Assembly (NCBI RefSeq): GCF_958450345.1
Contig: NC_088784.1
Location: 63,163,247-63,227,246, forward strand
Length of the DNA stretch: 64,000 bases
Direction of reading: 5' to 3'
Source: Calliphora vicina
Lineage: Eukaryota; Arthropoda; Insecta; Diptera; Calliphoridae
This document shows, in pieces, positions 11,800 through 23,429 of the stretch. The notes under the pieces were generated by a model that saw only the letters and a program-made list of their open reading frames with translations, was not told the DNA's origin and did no database searches. A program made the position numbers and the translations under genes. Within the stretch, counting starts at the first letter, position 1; each line of letters starts with the position of its first letter.

Positions 11800-13670
11800 T
11801 TTGGTTGTCACCAAATTGCCACAGCCGCAATCAGCTGATTATGAATTATGGTAATTTTAAGTAGATATTTAAGTAGATATTAATTTGAAATTAATTTTTT
11901 TTCATTTAATCTTTTTCTTTATTGAATCTTTCTTTTGAGAAATTTACAATAAGTATTAAAATCTTAACCTAAACTAAAATTAATGTAAAATGTAACATTT
12001 TAGGTACATTTATCTGCTGTGTATTTTACATCGTAAATATCTATTTGTTCAAGTTACGGACATAAGTCGGTATATATCAGCTATAGGCACTATATAGGCA
12101 TAATTCGTAGAATTATGTTTGTATTTCACTTCAGCTGTCGATGAATCAAATCCAACAAAAGTTGTTCGCAACTGTTTCTTTGGAAAAATGGAAATGTCGT
12201 CATCAAGTCAGATATATGTAAACTACCAATACATATAGTGTGTCAGAAGATTTCCGATAAATAAAGAAAAATAATAACGAAAATTTCTCCACTATGATGA
12301 ATGAACTAAGCTCTCAAATGTTGTGATCGAGCACTCAAAATATCAAAATGACCCCGTACATCTGGGATTTTTCATTTTAAAAAGCAATTAATTTATTTGT
12401 AATATAATGGCTCTGTTCCTATTCTAGACAGATTTACTTCTTTAAGTCAAATTTAGTCACCAAATTATATTAAAATTTTAAGTAAATCTAAAATCCTTAC
12501 TAGTACTTTCAAAAATAACAAAGACATTTTTAAATAAAAAATCATGTAAAAATATGTTTCGCATTTATATCTATTCTTTAAATCTTCATCAGTATCAGTG
12601 TAATTTCTGTAATTTTCATGGAGTGATTGCAAAAGTTCAATGATAAGCATGTAACAATAAATTGTAATAAATGTTGATGTTAATTCAAGTTTTTTTTTTT
12701 AGTACAAATACCTAAATGGAAATCCTCCCACACTGTGTGCATGTGTGGAAAAGAAGAAAAGGTGCAAATGTAATAAAATACATATTTTATTTCATCATCT
12801 AAGAGAGTTAATACCCTTTAAGATGCTGTTGTATAAACCCATTTTAATAAACCCGAATATTGCGTGGGCAATCTGCAAAGACTCTGCAACATTTAGAGAA
12901 TTCCATAAGTAATATATGGAGAAATTAAGTTATCGAGAAACATCATTTGAGAAAATCATTCTTAATAATGGAAAAATTTGTTATTACAATAAAATTAATT
13001 TAAACTTGTTTTCTATGCATATTTTAAATTGTTTATGCATTTTTAAACCTGCCTTGATTATAACCAAGAAATATTCTACGTGATATATTTATATGGTCAC
13101 CGAGTCCGTAGAATGAGTCATATTTAGGATAAAAAAACTATTATTATACTAGTGTCCATGACAAGAAAATCTATCGCTCCCTGAAATTTGTAGCATTGTT
13201 TCGGAAGGAAATTTGTCTGCTTGCCTCGTACAAACAACAACATTAACCTAACATTAACAGTTACACGAAAAATAACAAAGAAGCAGAAGACGAAGTATGT
13301 TTATAAACATTTAAACCTACATACATTTGTGTTTGAATGTATATATGGGTGCAATCGAAAAATTTTGTACAAAAATTGTACGAACAAAAACTAGTTAATT
13401 TTGTAGTTTTTTTTTATTACAATCTCTATGTCACATCATCAGTAAACTTAGTATAAAATATCTATATTACAAGTTCTCCCAAATACTTGAAAATGTTAAT
13501 AAACATTTTCGTTTTTGGTCGTCCTTAACAATTATCGATTAAACGATTAAAAATATTTTGTTTTCATATTTTATTGTTACGAGTATGTAACACTTTTGAA
13601 GGACAATCTCCTTTAAGTCGTGTTTCTATTTTATTTGAGCGAGCCATCTGATATTGAAACTGTGAAGCGG
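11800..13670. other. AT-rich stretch without a recognisable gene
   Basis: No coding exon or known repeat was recognised. Open frames here are short and of low complexity. Confidence 0.4.
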
Positions 13671-13678
13671 TTTGCTTA

Positions 13679-13745
13679 TGTGGCGGGAATCGAACCCACA
13701 ACCCTCTGATTAATAGTCCAGCACACTATCATCTAGTCTATGATT
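13679..13745 (-). repeat. tRNA-like SINE head
   Basis: On the minus strand an A-box-like TAGATGATAGTGTGCTGG is followed by a perfect B box, GGGTTCGATTCC, then CGCCACA. The same module, in the opposite direction, lies at 14438-14508, sharing TAGTGTGCTGG and GAGGGTTG(T/C)GGGTTCGA. The stems do not form a proper tRNA cloverleaf, so this is best read as a tRNA-derived SINE head. No tail could be set. Confidence 0.6.
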
Positions 13746-14437
13746 AATAAACATTTGTATGTAAACAAAAAATACTTCAAAAATATCGTCCATCAATTAG
13801 ATTACATGGTTGTTCCACATTTTATGATTTCACCCATATGTATGCATGTATGTATTTAGACTATAAAGAGAGTAAGAGAAGTCTAATATGTTTATAATGT
13901 CCGTGCTAAAGCCTCTTGAGACTTTCAGCCACCACAAATAAACCAAACCAAGGAATCAAAAGGATAAAATGTTAAAAAAAAAACAAATAGAACTTATTTC
14001 AATTGTTACATTTATACTAACATATACCGTTACCACTAACCACCACACATTCATACATACATATGTATGTATTGTATGTGCGTGTGTGTATTTCAGCTCG
14101 TAATTGTATAAGTGTATTTTCTTGCAAAAGCATTATGTATGTATGAATAAAAATTTGTAATGTGAACCAAAAAAAATAAAAAAAGTAACTAACAAACAAA
14201 CAATCGACCAAAAAAATATAGACATTTACGTGACAAAACTAGTCAATTGAACTGAAATTATATTAACAAAAATATCAATGTATTCGTTTAACTACTACAA
14301 CTACAACATTTACATAAAAATAAACTTTTTTCCTATTTTTGATAGAGCATTTATACTTTTACAGCGATGTCTCGATGGACGAGAATGAAAGTGAGGTGCT
14401 TAAAATACAAGGTAATGTGATCTGGCAGTGATCGAGT

Positions 14438-14508
14438 ACCCCGATAGACTAGACGGTAGTGTGCTGGGCTATCAATCTGAGGGTTGCGGGTTCGAAGCTT
14501 CGCAGTTT
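14438..14508 (+). repeat. tRNA-like SINE head
   Basis: Plus-strand counterpart of the module at 13679-13745. It has GACTAGACGGTAGTGTGCTG (A-box region) and GCGGGTTCGAA (B box). It is followed after about 10 bases by an A-rich run at 14521-14535, which could be the SINE tail. The pair sits head to head about 700 bases apart. Confidence 0.55.
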
Positions 14509-14660
14509 GTGTTTGTTATTTAAAAAAAAAAAAAGCAATGCTCTATAATATCGAGCAGTAGTTTATCTAGTCATTACTATCGTTCTCTATCGAGTTCAGA
14601 AACGAACGTTGAACTTGCATCAACTAGAAACCAGCCTGGCTCATTTGCAAAGAATTTTAA

Positions 14661-15210
14661 ACAAGAGAGCTATATTCGGATGTACCGAATCTTATATACC
14701 CTTCACCAAATTATACTAATAAAAATTTTAAATGTTTTTAGTTAAACAAAATTTATTTTTTTTTCCAGTTGTTTTTTTTTAATTTTTTGGGGAAATTTTT
14801 TTCGAATTGTTATTTAAATTAATTTTTTTTAATTTTAAAAAAAATTTTTTGTTTTTTAAATTTTTCTATCATTAGATATCCATTTTGTCTATATTAATGA
14901 CTTAGTAATCCAGATATAGGTTGTCCTGGTTTTTTCCTCATATCTCAGCCATTTGTGGACCGATTTAGCTGATTTTAAATAGGAAACTTCTCGAAAGCAT
15001 GTCTGACAGAATTATTGAAGAATTGGATCCCGAAGATATCTGGGGTCTTCAGATTTCAACAGACAGACAGACGGACATGACTTAATCGACTCCGCTATCT
15101 ATAAGGATCCAGAATATATATGTATATATAGGGTCGGAAAATTATATTGTGGAAATTACAAATGGAATGACACCATTACCATTACCATTCTCACGAAGGT
15201 GAAGGGTATT
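14661..15210 (-). mobile_element. mini-me/DINE-1-like element, copy 1
   Basis: The left end is CAAGAGAGCTATATTCGG and the right end is GAAGGTGAAGGGTAT, matching copies 2 and 3 read in reverse. The centre holds, in reverse, the mini-me signature: (TA)n, a conserved core around GGATCCTTATAGATAGCGGA, and a short (GTCY)n tract (here ACAGACAGACGGACATG). Mini-me (INE-1/DINE-1) elements are known as Helitron-related non-autonomous elements with two built-in microsatellites. A long A/T-only tract at 14755-14865 follows the left end. No open frame. Confidence 0.75.
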
Positions 15211-15241
15211 AAACAGATGTTTCAATAATATTCAGCACTTA

Positions 15242-15919
15242 AGGTAGGATCACACGATTGCCGCAATGAACCAATTTAATACAAATTTTATTGTGCTGAA
15301 TTGGGGCCCAATAAAGAAATTGTCCCAATCAAATTCTCTGCAGTCACATGATTGCCTCATTTTATATAAATTTGATTGTCGTTAATTGGCGCAAAGCGAT
15401 ATAGTGGCAATAATTGTCGCATTCCAGTCACACGATTGTTCTAGTTTGCGGCAACTCAGAGAAACAGCTGTTGTCTAGATGTTAAATTTTGTTTTGTTTA
15501 CATAAATGTAAAAAAATCTAATTGTGAAAAAATTATTTGTTAAATAAAAAAAGAAAATTGCGTCGACCTTAATTATCGTATAAAAAAATTAATAAAGAAA
15601 TGTTAAAAGATGTATGTGGGTCAAAGAGTGGCTCACAAAAAGAATATTTCTTTTACAAAAATGAATATTGGCGCTAATTGTCTTCTTTGATTGCCGCACT
15701 AGAACACAATAAATATTGTTGTATTTTTAACTTTTTTATTGGTGCATGTTGCCTATCAAGCATTCACATGATTGCCGCACCAGTGTTGCATTTGATTGGG
15801 CCAAATAAGCACAATATTGTTGTGGTTTGACATATGAGCCAATGAGTTGTGAAATCACACGATTGACGTATAAAATAGACCAATAATTGGTGCATTGCGG
15901 CAATCGTGTGATCCTACCT
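15242..15919. mobile_element. Harbinger-like MITE with 3-bp TTA target duplication
   Basis: Near-perfect inverted ends: AGGTAGGATCACACGATTGC at 15242 and its complement ending at 15919, extending to about 27 bases (to CCGCAATG). TTA flanks both sides (15239-15241 and 15920-15922), a 3-bp TWA-type duplication as made by PIF/Harbinger transposases. Inside, the motif (T)CACACGATTG or CACATGATTG recurs at least five times in both orientations (for example 15350, 15430, 15765, 15856). The element is 678 bp and non-coding. Confidence 0.8.
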
Positions 15920-15979
15920 TTAGAGAATCAGACATTCACTTTATCTCCTCTGGTTGAATAATATTAATATGGTCGCACT

Positions 15980-16217
15980 CAAGGCGTATTAACAATGTGA
16001 GTGCATAAAATCAGCTGTTCCTTAATTCGCTGTGGTTTAATGTGCATCTTCTGACGAACTATGTTTATGTTTACATTTGTTATTGTAAATAACATGGTAA
16101 TATTTTAATTCGCCTTGATTTTGACATTTAGAGTACATTTTAACAATAACAAAATGCCTGTTGTTTTTGCATTGTTGTATTTGTTGCCGGGACGCACTCA
16201 CCTTGTTAATACGTCAT
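15980..16217. mobile_element. MITE of the 'CAAGGCGNATTAA' family, copy C
   Basis: Left end CAAGGCGTATTAACAATGTG, right end CACTCACCTTGTTAATACG. The body closely follows copy B at 11567-11780, including GTTTATGTTTACATTTGTTA and CAATATTTTAATTC-like segments. The extreme right end (ACGTCAT instead of ACGCCTTG) is eroded. Non-coding. Confidence 0.65.
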
Positions 16218-16559
16218 AAGCGAGAATAAGACGTCGAATCCTCTTAATGTGGTCTCACTACTTTTGCTGAAGCAAGAGGAAACACATAATTAGAAAAATT
16301 GTAAATTTTACACTTGAGTATTGGAGTGACAAAGTTTATGAGAGACGGCAATATGTCCAGGCTTTCAGTCAGATCTTTACTCGCCATCCAATTAAAGCCA
16401 AGTTAAAATTGCAGAGGTCAAAAGTCAATAACCCCTAAGTTATGTATATTCAAGCAGATGTGGAAATACCTTGCAATAATTGGAGATCGATTCCGTTATT
16501 TAAACCCCGAAAAGATAATAGAAAAGACTTTCCATCACCAACTTTTCTTCAGCTATAAG

Positions 16560-16850
16560 CAGCTCGATACCAGTATATATTGAACTGACGCATTATGAAA
16601 GGATATTCCTTGTGCAGCTTGAATATTCTAAGGTCTTCGACACTATCAGCCAAAAAAAAATCTTAAGGATGGTGCAAATATCTGAGAACAATAAATTAAT
16701 TAGAAATATAGGTTTCTTGCGGTCAGAGAACACAGTAGTTCCCCCCACAATATCATATATTTCGAGTGTCAGGTAGGAACTTCAAGAGCTTGAGAAGACC
16801 AAATGCCAAGCCTATGATCTGGATTATAATAATATATCCCCTATATTTAA
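16560..16850 (+). mobile_element. Possible non-LTR reverse transcriptase fragment
   Basis: The plus strand reads FLVQLEYSKVFDTISQKKIL near 16610-16670, matching the LDYSKAFDTVSHxxLL motif that holds the first catalytic aspartate of Jockey/CR1 reverse transcriptases. The following sequence is too decayed to read further motifs. This is a fossil. Confidence 0.5.
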
Positions 16851-17299
16851 ATGTTAATACAATTTAGTCCCATCACGTCTATTGGATTTATAAACTAATC
16901 GGGTAGAGCTAGAGCGATATCTTCAGGAAAGTGCAGAAGGAACTCGAGACACCACCAATCAAAAGCCTTCAAAACGGATATTCAATCATTAATTGTTCTC
17001 ACATTAAACTGATCAGAAAGCTCAACCACGACTAGGTACGTCTAGGTTTATTTTATTATATCCTTCACAACGAGTTTGTCATTCCTAATAAAAGATTTTG
17101 AACAAGGAAGGGTCGATGTTGACAGTCTGTGGCTTTGGCGGTTGTTTTGGCGGTGTATGTTAATTCTGTTGTTTGTCTTTTAGTCACTGATGTCAAATAT
17201 CAAGGCTTATCTTAAAATTAAGCAAAACGTCTAAATGATAAAAACATTCTTATCAAAATGAGAGTGCATTAGTACAAACGTCATCATCATCATTATCTT

Positions 17300-17580
17300 T
17301 ATCTATAATTGCTATAATTGCCACCCACACGAAGCTCGCAAGGTGGCGGAACCATTAGTCCTTTCCACAATATCAATTTAATCTGGGCCGAATTGAATAC
17401 TATGAACGACATGTAGTTTCAGCAGGGCGTTGCTTGCTACTTTCTATACAGTGAATGTATCCTACATCAACTATTTAAGGGTATGGTTAATTCTTGGAGA
17501 GGTGACGTGAATTGGCCATCAAGATCGTGTGATTTGACCTAGCTATACTATTTTGTGAGAGATATTCTGAGAATGCAGCC
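17300..17580 (+). mobile_element. DDE transposase fragment (Tc1/mariner-type)
   Basis: At about 17500-17560 the plus strand reads RGDVNWPSRSCDLT, followed after a stop by YYFVRDILR. This matches the (V)NWPPRSCDLTPLDYFLWG segment, which carries the third catalytic acidic residue of a common insect DDE transposase. Only the C-terminal part can be seen; a stop codon interrupts it. Confidence 0.6.
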
Positions 17581-17599
17581 AAATCTATGCGACTTCTTG

Positions 17600-19900
17600 G
17601 ATCCGTGTCACCATTTGGACGATATTATATTCCATACATAATATCTTCAACATTTGGCCGGTATAGTAAGTATATAGTTATCCCAATCATTTTCATGCAT
17701 CTATGTCAGACCTCCCCGTGGTCCCAGCTGTTAACGCTCTGGGTGTGGATGATCGCGGTCCTCGGAGCAGGTGCTCACTCAAATCTAAGAAACAATTCAT
17801 ATCTTCAACATGCAATTTTCAACTATGTATCCCAATATCTGACGGACCCAAATATTGTATCTATTTACCAGTAAAAAAGCTTTTACGACCAAAAATATTT
17901 TTTTTTTCAAGGTTCAAAAACGTGGTAGTGGTGTAAAATTCTCCAAGTATATGTATATACAATCAAAGTATGACTACACCGATATGTAAAAGTCGAATCA
18001 GTAAAGGAACGTAAGAGAACATGTTGAATAAATGAATGTGAGAATGAGTATTCGTGTATTTGTGTGTGTTTGCGTACAATTTACTCATTCGTAATCGGTA
18101 TTTTGTATGATGTGAGATATTGACGACACCCATACAAATTGTTTTTCTATGTACTAAATTCGTTGTTGTTGTTGTTATTATTGTACTCTGGTCTGTCTAT
18201 TCCAACAACATATAGACATGACATTTGCATTTGTGGGTGTGTTTGTTACAGTGTGAACTGAGTAGAAATTAATACGAGGGCATAATGAGAATTGTAGCTC
18301 AAGTGAAAAAATAGCGGCAATAAAGATCTTAAGAAATAGTTGTATTTCAGGGTTATCCGGTTTCGAGATATATCACAGAGAGTCTTTAAGTTTGTCAATT
18401 TATCCCATCCTAAGTTAGAACTGGAAGAATGTTTGGGCCCATTTTGGAAATAAAGTTATATTTTGCAAAATAAAAGTCAAAAATTGTATGTATTGAGTTT
18501 ATATTAATAAATATTTATTCCCACTCGCATCCCACTAAGCGACCAAAAAGGTATTCAAGGAAAAGAACTAAGATTTCATTTGAGCAAAAAATAAATAAAT
18601 AAAAAGGGTCCATTTTGAAAAAAATTTCCAACAATTTTTTGATTTTGCAAAAATAGTAAAAAATTTTATGTTTTGAGTTAGAAATCATTTATTTTGATAG
18701 ATACTCCACTCGCATCCCACTAAGCGACCAAATAGGTCTTCTATTTTTTTGGGAAAAATAGTTTTTGATTTCGGAAGATTGAGGAAACCGTTATCTAAAC
18801 TATTTGGGACACATTTTGCTAAGAACAATAAGCAATAAGTTACACCTGTTTGGCCAAAATGTAAAATTTTGACCACTTTGATGAAAAAAAGAACTAACCT
18901 TGGTGCAAATTTTATCCCGATCGGAAGACATCGATTTCAAAAGTTGGTTCACTTGACATGAAATGATATATGAAAAACTCCGAAAACTATTGCTTTTCAA
19001 AAAACTTTTGCATTCCAGCCTCGTATTTTTTGTAGGTAAGTGAGTATAAAAATGTCTGTAATTTGGCCTCTATATTTATAATATTTTTTTCGTCGTTTTG
19101 CAAATTTTTGTTCAAGAGGGTTGTTGCTTGTAGGGAACTAAGTATAGCACTTATTTATAAATGTATGTAAGTCTTGTCTTTATTTTTTTTGCAACATTTC
19201 TATTTTGTTTCCATTATAACAAAAAAAAAATTGTTGCTGTCGCATGGATTTGTTATGGTTTTTTTTTCTACACGTTTGTGTTCAATATTTAAATGTAAAA
19301 ATTCGTTTTTTTTTATTTTGCATTTGAATGGTTGTTTGTGTATTTGTTTTTGTATTGAAATTGATGTTAATGTCATTATTTTTGCATATTTAAAAATATA
19401 TCGCAAAATAATACTACACATACCCCTTTTTAGCTGTTGTTGTGTTTCTATTGTTGCCATTCTTGTTATTTAGCTGCACGACATTTGTGCAAAAATTATG
19501 TTGACATCTTTTTCCTTTTTTTGGTTTGTTTTGTGCAAAATTTATTTCATTTCTTTTATTTTTTTGTAGTCACAAGTCGTAAGTGTGTTAAATGGCATTA
19601 AACTTTATATAATGAGTTCATAACTGTTTGGGGACCAATGTTAATGTTACAATAGAGTCATGATATTCAACCATCGTAAATGGAATTTTAAATTAAATAT
19701 TAAGAAATATAAATGAGACATTGGAAAAACTAAATGGCAAACTTAGTTGGTATAGTTGTAAAGGGGTAAAATAATAATTTGAATCAGCAGGTCGCAATGA
19801 AAAAAAAAACTATTGGAAATACATACATAAATAGATACTTAGTTGTGGTTTTAACAAGAAAATATGTAATAATCGGAATGTTTTCTAAATAATATTTTGT
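17600..19900. other. No recognisable gene; short direct repeats
   Basis: AT-rich, no supported exon. ACTCGCATCCCACTAAGCGA occurs twice, near 18523 and 18704, marking a direct duplication about 180 bases apart. ATCGGAAGACATCGATTT at about 18918 recurs near 30336, so both places carry the same dispersed repeat. A (TTG)n tract lies near 18162. The 99-codon frame at 19174-19473 is T-rich low-complexity sequence. Confidence 0.45.
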
Positions 19901-19934
19901 ATATCTTTTCTTTATTTAATATGTCAAAAACGTA

Positions 19935-21355
19935 CTTTCGACCATAGTAGACCTACCATTAGACCAAACCGATTTTTTAAAAAACCGAAAATTGTCCTGT
20001 TTTTAATAACTATAAATATGCAAAAGGACTAAGTCCATTTTATTTTGTAAAAATGTCCAGATTATTATCTCAGTCAAATGGAATTGTTTTAATTATTGGT
20101 TTTCATATTCATTAAATTTCAACCAAAAAATGTAAATCATAAATTTCATAATTCAATATTTGATAATTTTGAAATTTATTATCACCTCGAGTTTCTGATA
20201 TAAAATAAGTAATAAAACTCCATTAACTGATTTCAAAAATATTTAAAGTCAAGGATTTTAGAACATTTTTTGTCGCTCCTGTAATATTTCTGAAAATGAA
20301 CTTATCACGTTTGTACACTAAGCTAACGAAATGATTAATAAAATAATATTTTAAGATAAAAACCAGCGTTGCAAATTTAGCGCTTTTCGCGCTATATTTA
20401 GCACTTTTTAAGAATCCAAAAGTCGCATTTTTCCCTCTAAAAGACGCGCTTTCCTTATTTGTTTTTTGATTTGAAAAAATGGAAAATCATCTTAAAAATT
20501 TCAAATTATGCCAGTGAAACAATAAAGATAAGACGGAATCATTTTGGATAGAAGAACTCTGCATAAAATTTCATTAAATGTTTTCCTACATCCAACGAAT
20601 CTTAGCAAGTATTTTATTCAATCAGTGTAGGGAATTTTCATAATTTCTTCTAGCAACACTAAACTTAAAATTTAAAATATCAAAAATGTAACTGAAATAT
20701 TTAACTTAAAAATAGTATTTTAATGTAAAATATATTATTGTTCCAGAATTAAAACACCAAATAGTTGAATTTAATATTATTTTTAGTGATTTTATATTCA
20801 AATGTAATTTTTAGCGCTTTTTAGCTTTTTATGTACATCAAATTCAATTTAACGTTTGGTAAAATCATCACCAAGTTTTTAATAAATCATTAGTAATCAT
20901 TAGTCTATACTTCTAGAATTATGCGAAATTTAATTTTAATTTTTAATAATTTCATTATGTGCAATTGATTCTGAAAAAGTTTTTATGTAAACTCATCGTC
21001 CTCTACTATTTGGAGCCCAATTATGAAATGAATAGGAAAAATGAGAAAACTCACGGGGATTTTTTTTTCATGATTGGGCTGTATAATTCTCTATAACATT
21101 GTTTTATCGAAAGAACTTTATATTGTATATCAGCAGTTTAGGTTTCAAATCAGACCAAATGTTTGATATATAAAATGAAACATGAGATTTATTGATTTTA
21201 GACCCAAATTTTAAAAACCTCTTAGCCGAGTAATATAAACCGGATAAACTGGTTAACCGAAAACCAACATTTTAAATTAACCGGTTCGCAAAAAACCGAA
21301 ATTTTGAAGAAAAACCGGGTTTTCGGTTAACCGGTTTATAAACACTACTCACCAC
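19935..21355. mobile_element. Possible hAT-like element with AACCG-rich ends
   Basis: The left side has GACCAAACCG then AAAAAACCGAAAATTG; the right side has many AACCGG/CCGGTT motifs, ending near CGGTTAACCGGTTTATAAAC. An inner stretch with CGTTGCAAATTTAGCGCTTT (20367) and TTTTTAGCGCTTTTTAGC (20812) may be a second, nested element. Exact ends and target duplication are not clear, so this is tentative. Confidence 0.3.
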
Positions 21356-21569
21356 TATGGTGATGTAGGGTATACAAAATCAAATCCCGCGACTGAATTG
21401 ATACTTTCAAGCAATTTTCAGTATTTTATGTCAGCAGACATTCCTATATAGTTTGCATTATTTGGTGATCTATATAAGCATTTTTGTTCATATCGTATTC
21501 ATATTCTTTTCTTTCGTTATTTTTTAAAGAAGACAGTTATTGAAACCTTCGAACCTACCCATTGAACCA

Positions 21570-22366
21570 GTTTCAGTTTTCTATGGAAAATCTTGTGTAA
21601 AACAACATTTTTTATAGAATAAATTATCACAGTAAATTTTTTCTTAGAAAATCTTGTGTATAACAGTGAAGATGTTGTGCAAAACAGTATTTTCCATAGA
21701 AAAATTCCATTATAACAGTATTTTTTACAGACTTTTTGTGTATAACAGTATTTTCTATAGAAAATCTTGTATACAACAGTATTTTCTTTATAACAGGATT
21801 GCTATAGAAAATCTTGTGTATAACAGTAATTTTTATTTACATTGTTCTATTTTTAATAGAAAATCTGGTTTATAACAGTAATTTTTATAGAAAATGTTGT
21901 GTATATTAATGTTTTCTATGGTATATAACAGTATTTTCTATAGAAAATATTCTGTATAACAGTAAAATGTAAACAGTAATGTTTATAGAAAATATTGTGT
22001 ATAACAGTGATTTCAATATAAATATTTGTGTATATAAAAATCGTGTGTATAACAGTACTTTCTATAGATAATCTATAACATTATTTTATATAGAAAATTA
22101 CAGTATAACAGTAATTTTTATAGAAAATTTTATGTAAAACAGTAATTTTTATGAAACTTTTGTGTATAACAAAAATATTGTTTATAACAGTAAAATGTAT
22201 AACAGTAATTTTTATAGAAAATATTGTGTATAACAGTAAAAAAGTGTATAACAGTATTTTCTATTGAAACTAGTGTGTATAACAGTAATTTTTAAAGAAA
22301 GTATTGTGTATAACAGTGCTTTCAATATAAATGTTTGTGTATAACAGTATTTTCTATAAACAATTT
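21570..22366. repeat. Degenerate tandem array of a TATAACAGTA unit
   Basis: Roughly twenty copies of a unit of about 36 bases: TTGTGTATAACAGTA followed by TTTTCTATAGAAAAT or a variant. Spacing varies from about 20 to 50 bases. The second part, ATTTTCTATAGAAAAT, is a perfect palindrome. A higher-order repeat is visible: the block around 21955-22040 (AAAATGTAAACAGTAA ... TTTCAATATAAATATTTG) recurs around 22190-22340. No protein product is supported. Confidence 0.85.
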
Positions 22367-22693
22367 TGCACCACAGAATAAACGACCAATATTGCGACGT
22401 GTTACAATCGGAATGACAAAATCAATATACATCCATTTTGTAAGTGGTGGGAATAAAAATTGTTTATCAACATCGTAAATCTCGATTTAATGTATCAAAA
22501 ACAAAATTTCTCAAATTGTATCGAACTGGGTGTCGAAAAGTTTGCAATTTACATCGTTTAAGGCGAAAATATTTGTAACTGTTTGATTACTATATCGAAA
22601 CATTTTTTGAAGAAATTTCTGGCAAATAACTGCTTTATTTTTTTATTCCTACAAAAATTGCTCATAATTAAATATAATATTTGATCCAAATAT

Positions 22694-23426
22694 TATTATA
22701 CCCTTCACCATGAGTGGCAAGGGTATATATAAGTTTGTCATTCCGTTTGTAATTTCCACATTTTTCATTTGCGACTCCATAAAGTATATATATATATATT
22801 CTGGATCGTTATAGATAGCGGAATCGATATAGCCATGTCCGTCTGTCCGTCTGTGTGTTGAAATCAACTTTGCGAGGCCCCCAAATAACTTACATACACG
22901 ATTCATACATCAATATCTCCGAAATTCTTCCGGCTCGGTATTTAAAATCGAGAAAATCGGTCCACAAATGGCTGAGAATATAAGGAAAAAACTAGGACAA
23001 CCTCGATTTTTGACCTATATCTGGATTACTAAGTCATTAATATAGACAATATGGATATCTAATGATAGATATTTCAAAGACTTTTGCAACGACGTATATA
23101 AGTTGGACATACAATGGGTCAAAATCGGAAAAAAATATTTTTTAACCTAATTTTTTTTTCCTCAAAAATTTGTATTTTGTCATAAATTCTTTTTCCAACA
23201 AAAATAATTAAAGAAATTTAAAAAAAAAAAATTTGAAAAAACTTTTTTAAAAAAAAATTAAAAAACAATTTGGAAAAATAATTTTTTTTTTTTAAAATTT
23301 TAAAACATTAAAAAAAATTTTGATTTTGTTTAAATAAAAATATTTAAAAAAAAATATATTTTTAAGTATAATTTGGTGAAGGGTATATAAGATTCGGCAC
23401 AGCCGAATATAGCTCTCTTACTTGTT
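22694..23426 (+). mobile_element. mini-me/DINE-1-like element, copy 2
   Basis: Starts TTATACCCTTCACC, has (TA)n at 22786-22799, the core GGATCGTTATAGATAGCGGA, a (GTCY)n tract at 22834-22856, and ends GGTGAAGGGTATATAAGATT ... CAAG. The 3' half is A/T-only over about 200 bases. The ends and core match copies 1 and 3. No coding capacity; the open frame on the minus strand over the core is incidental. Confidence 0.8.
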
Positions 23427-23429
23427 TTT

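Noticed and set aside
13679..14508. Functional tRNA genes
   Set aside because: A and B boxes are good but the acceptor and D stems do not pair into a cloverleaf; better read as SINE heads.
19174..19473. Hydrophobic 99-codon frame on the plus strand
   Set aside because: T-rich low-complexity DNA gives Phe/Leu/Cys/Ile-rich translation by chance, and the opposite strand is open too.
21570..22366. CRISPR-like array
   Set aside because: The units are diverged, spacing is irregular, there are no unique spacers of even length, and the context is an animal genome. It is a degenerate tandem repeat.
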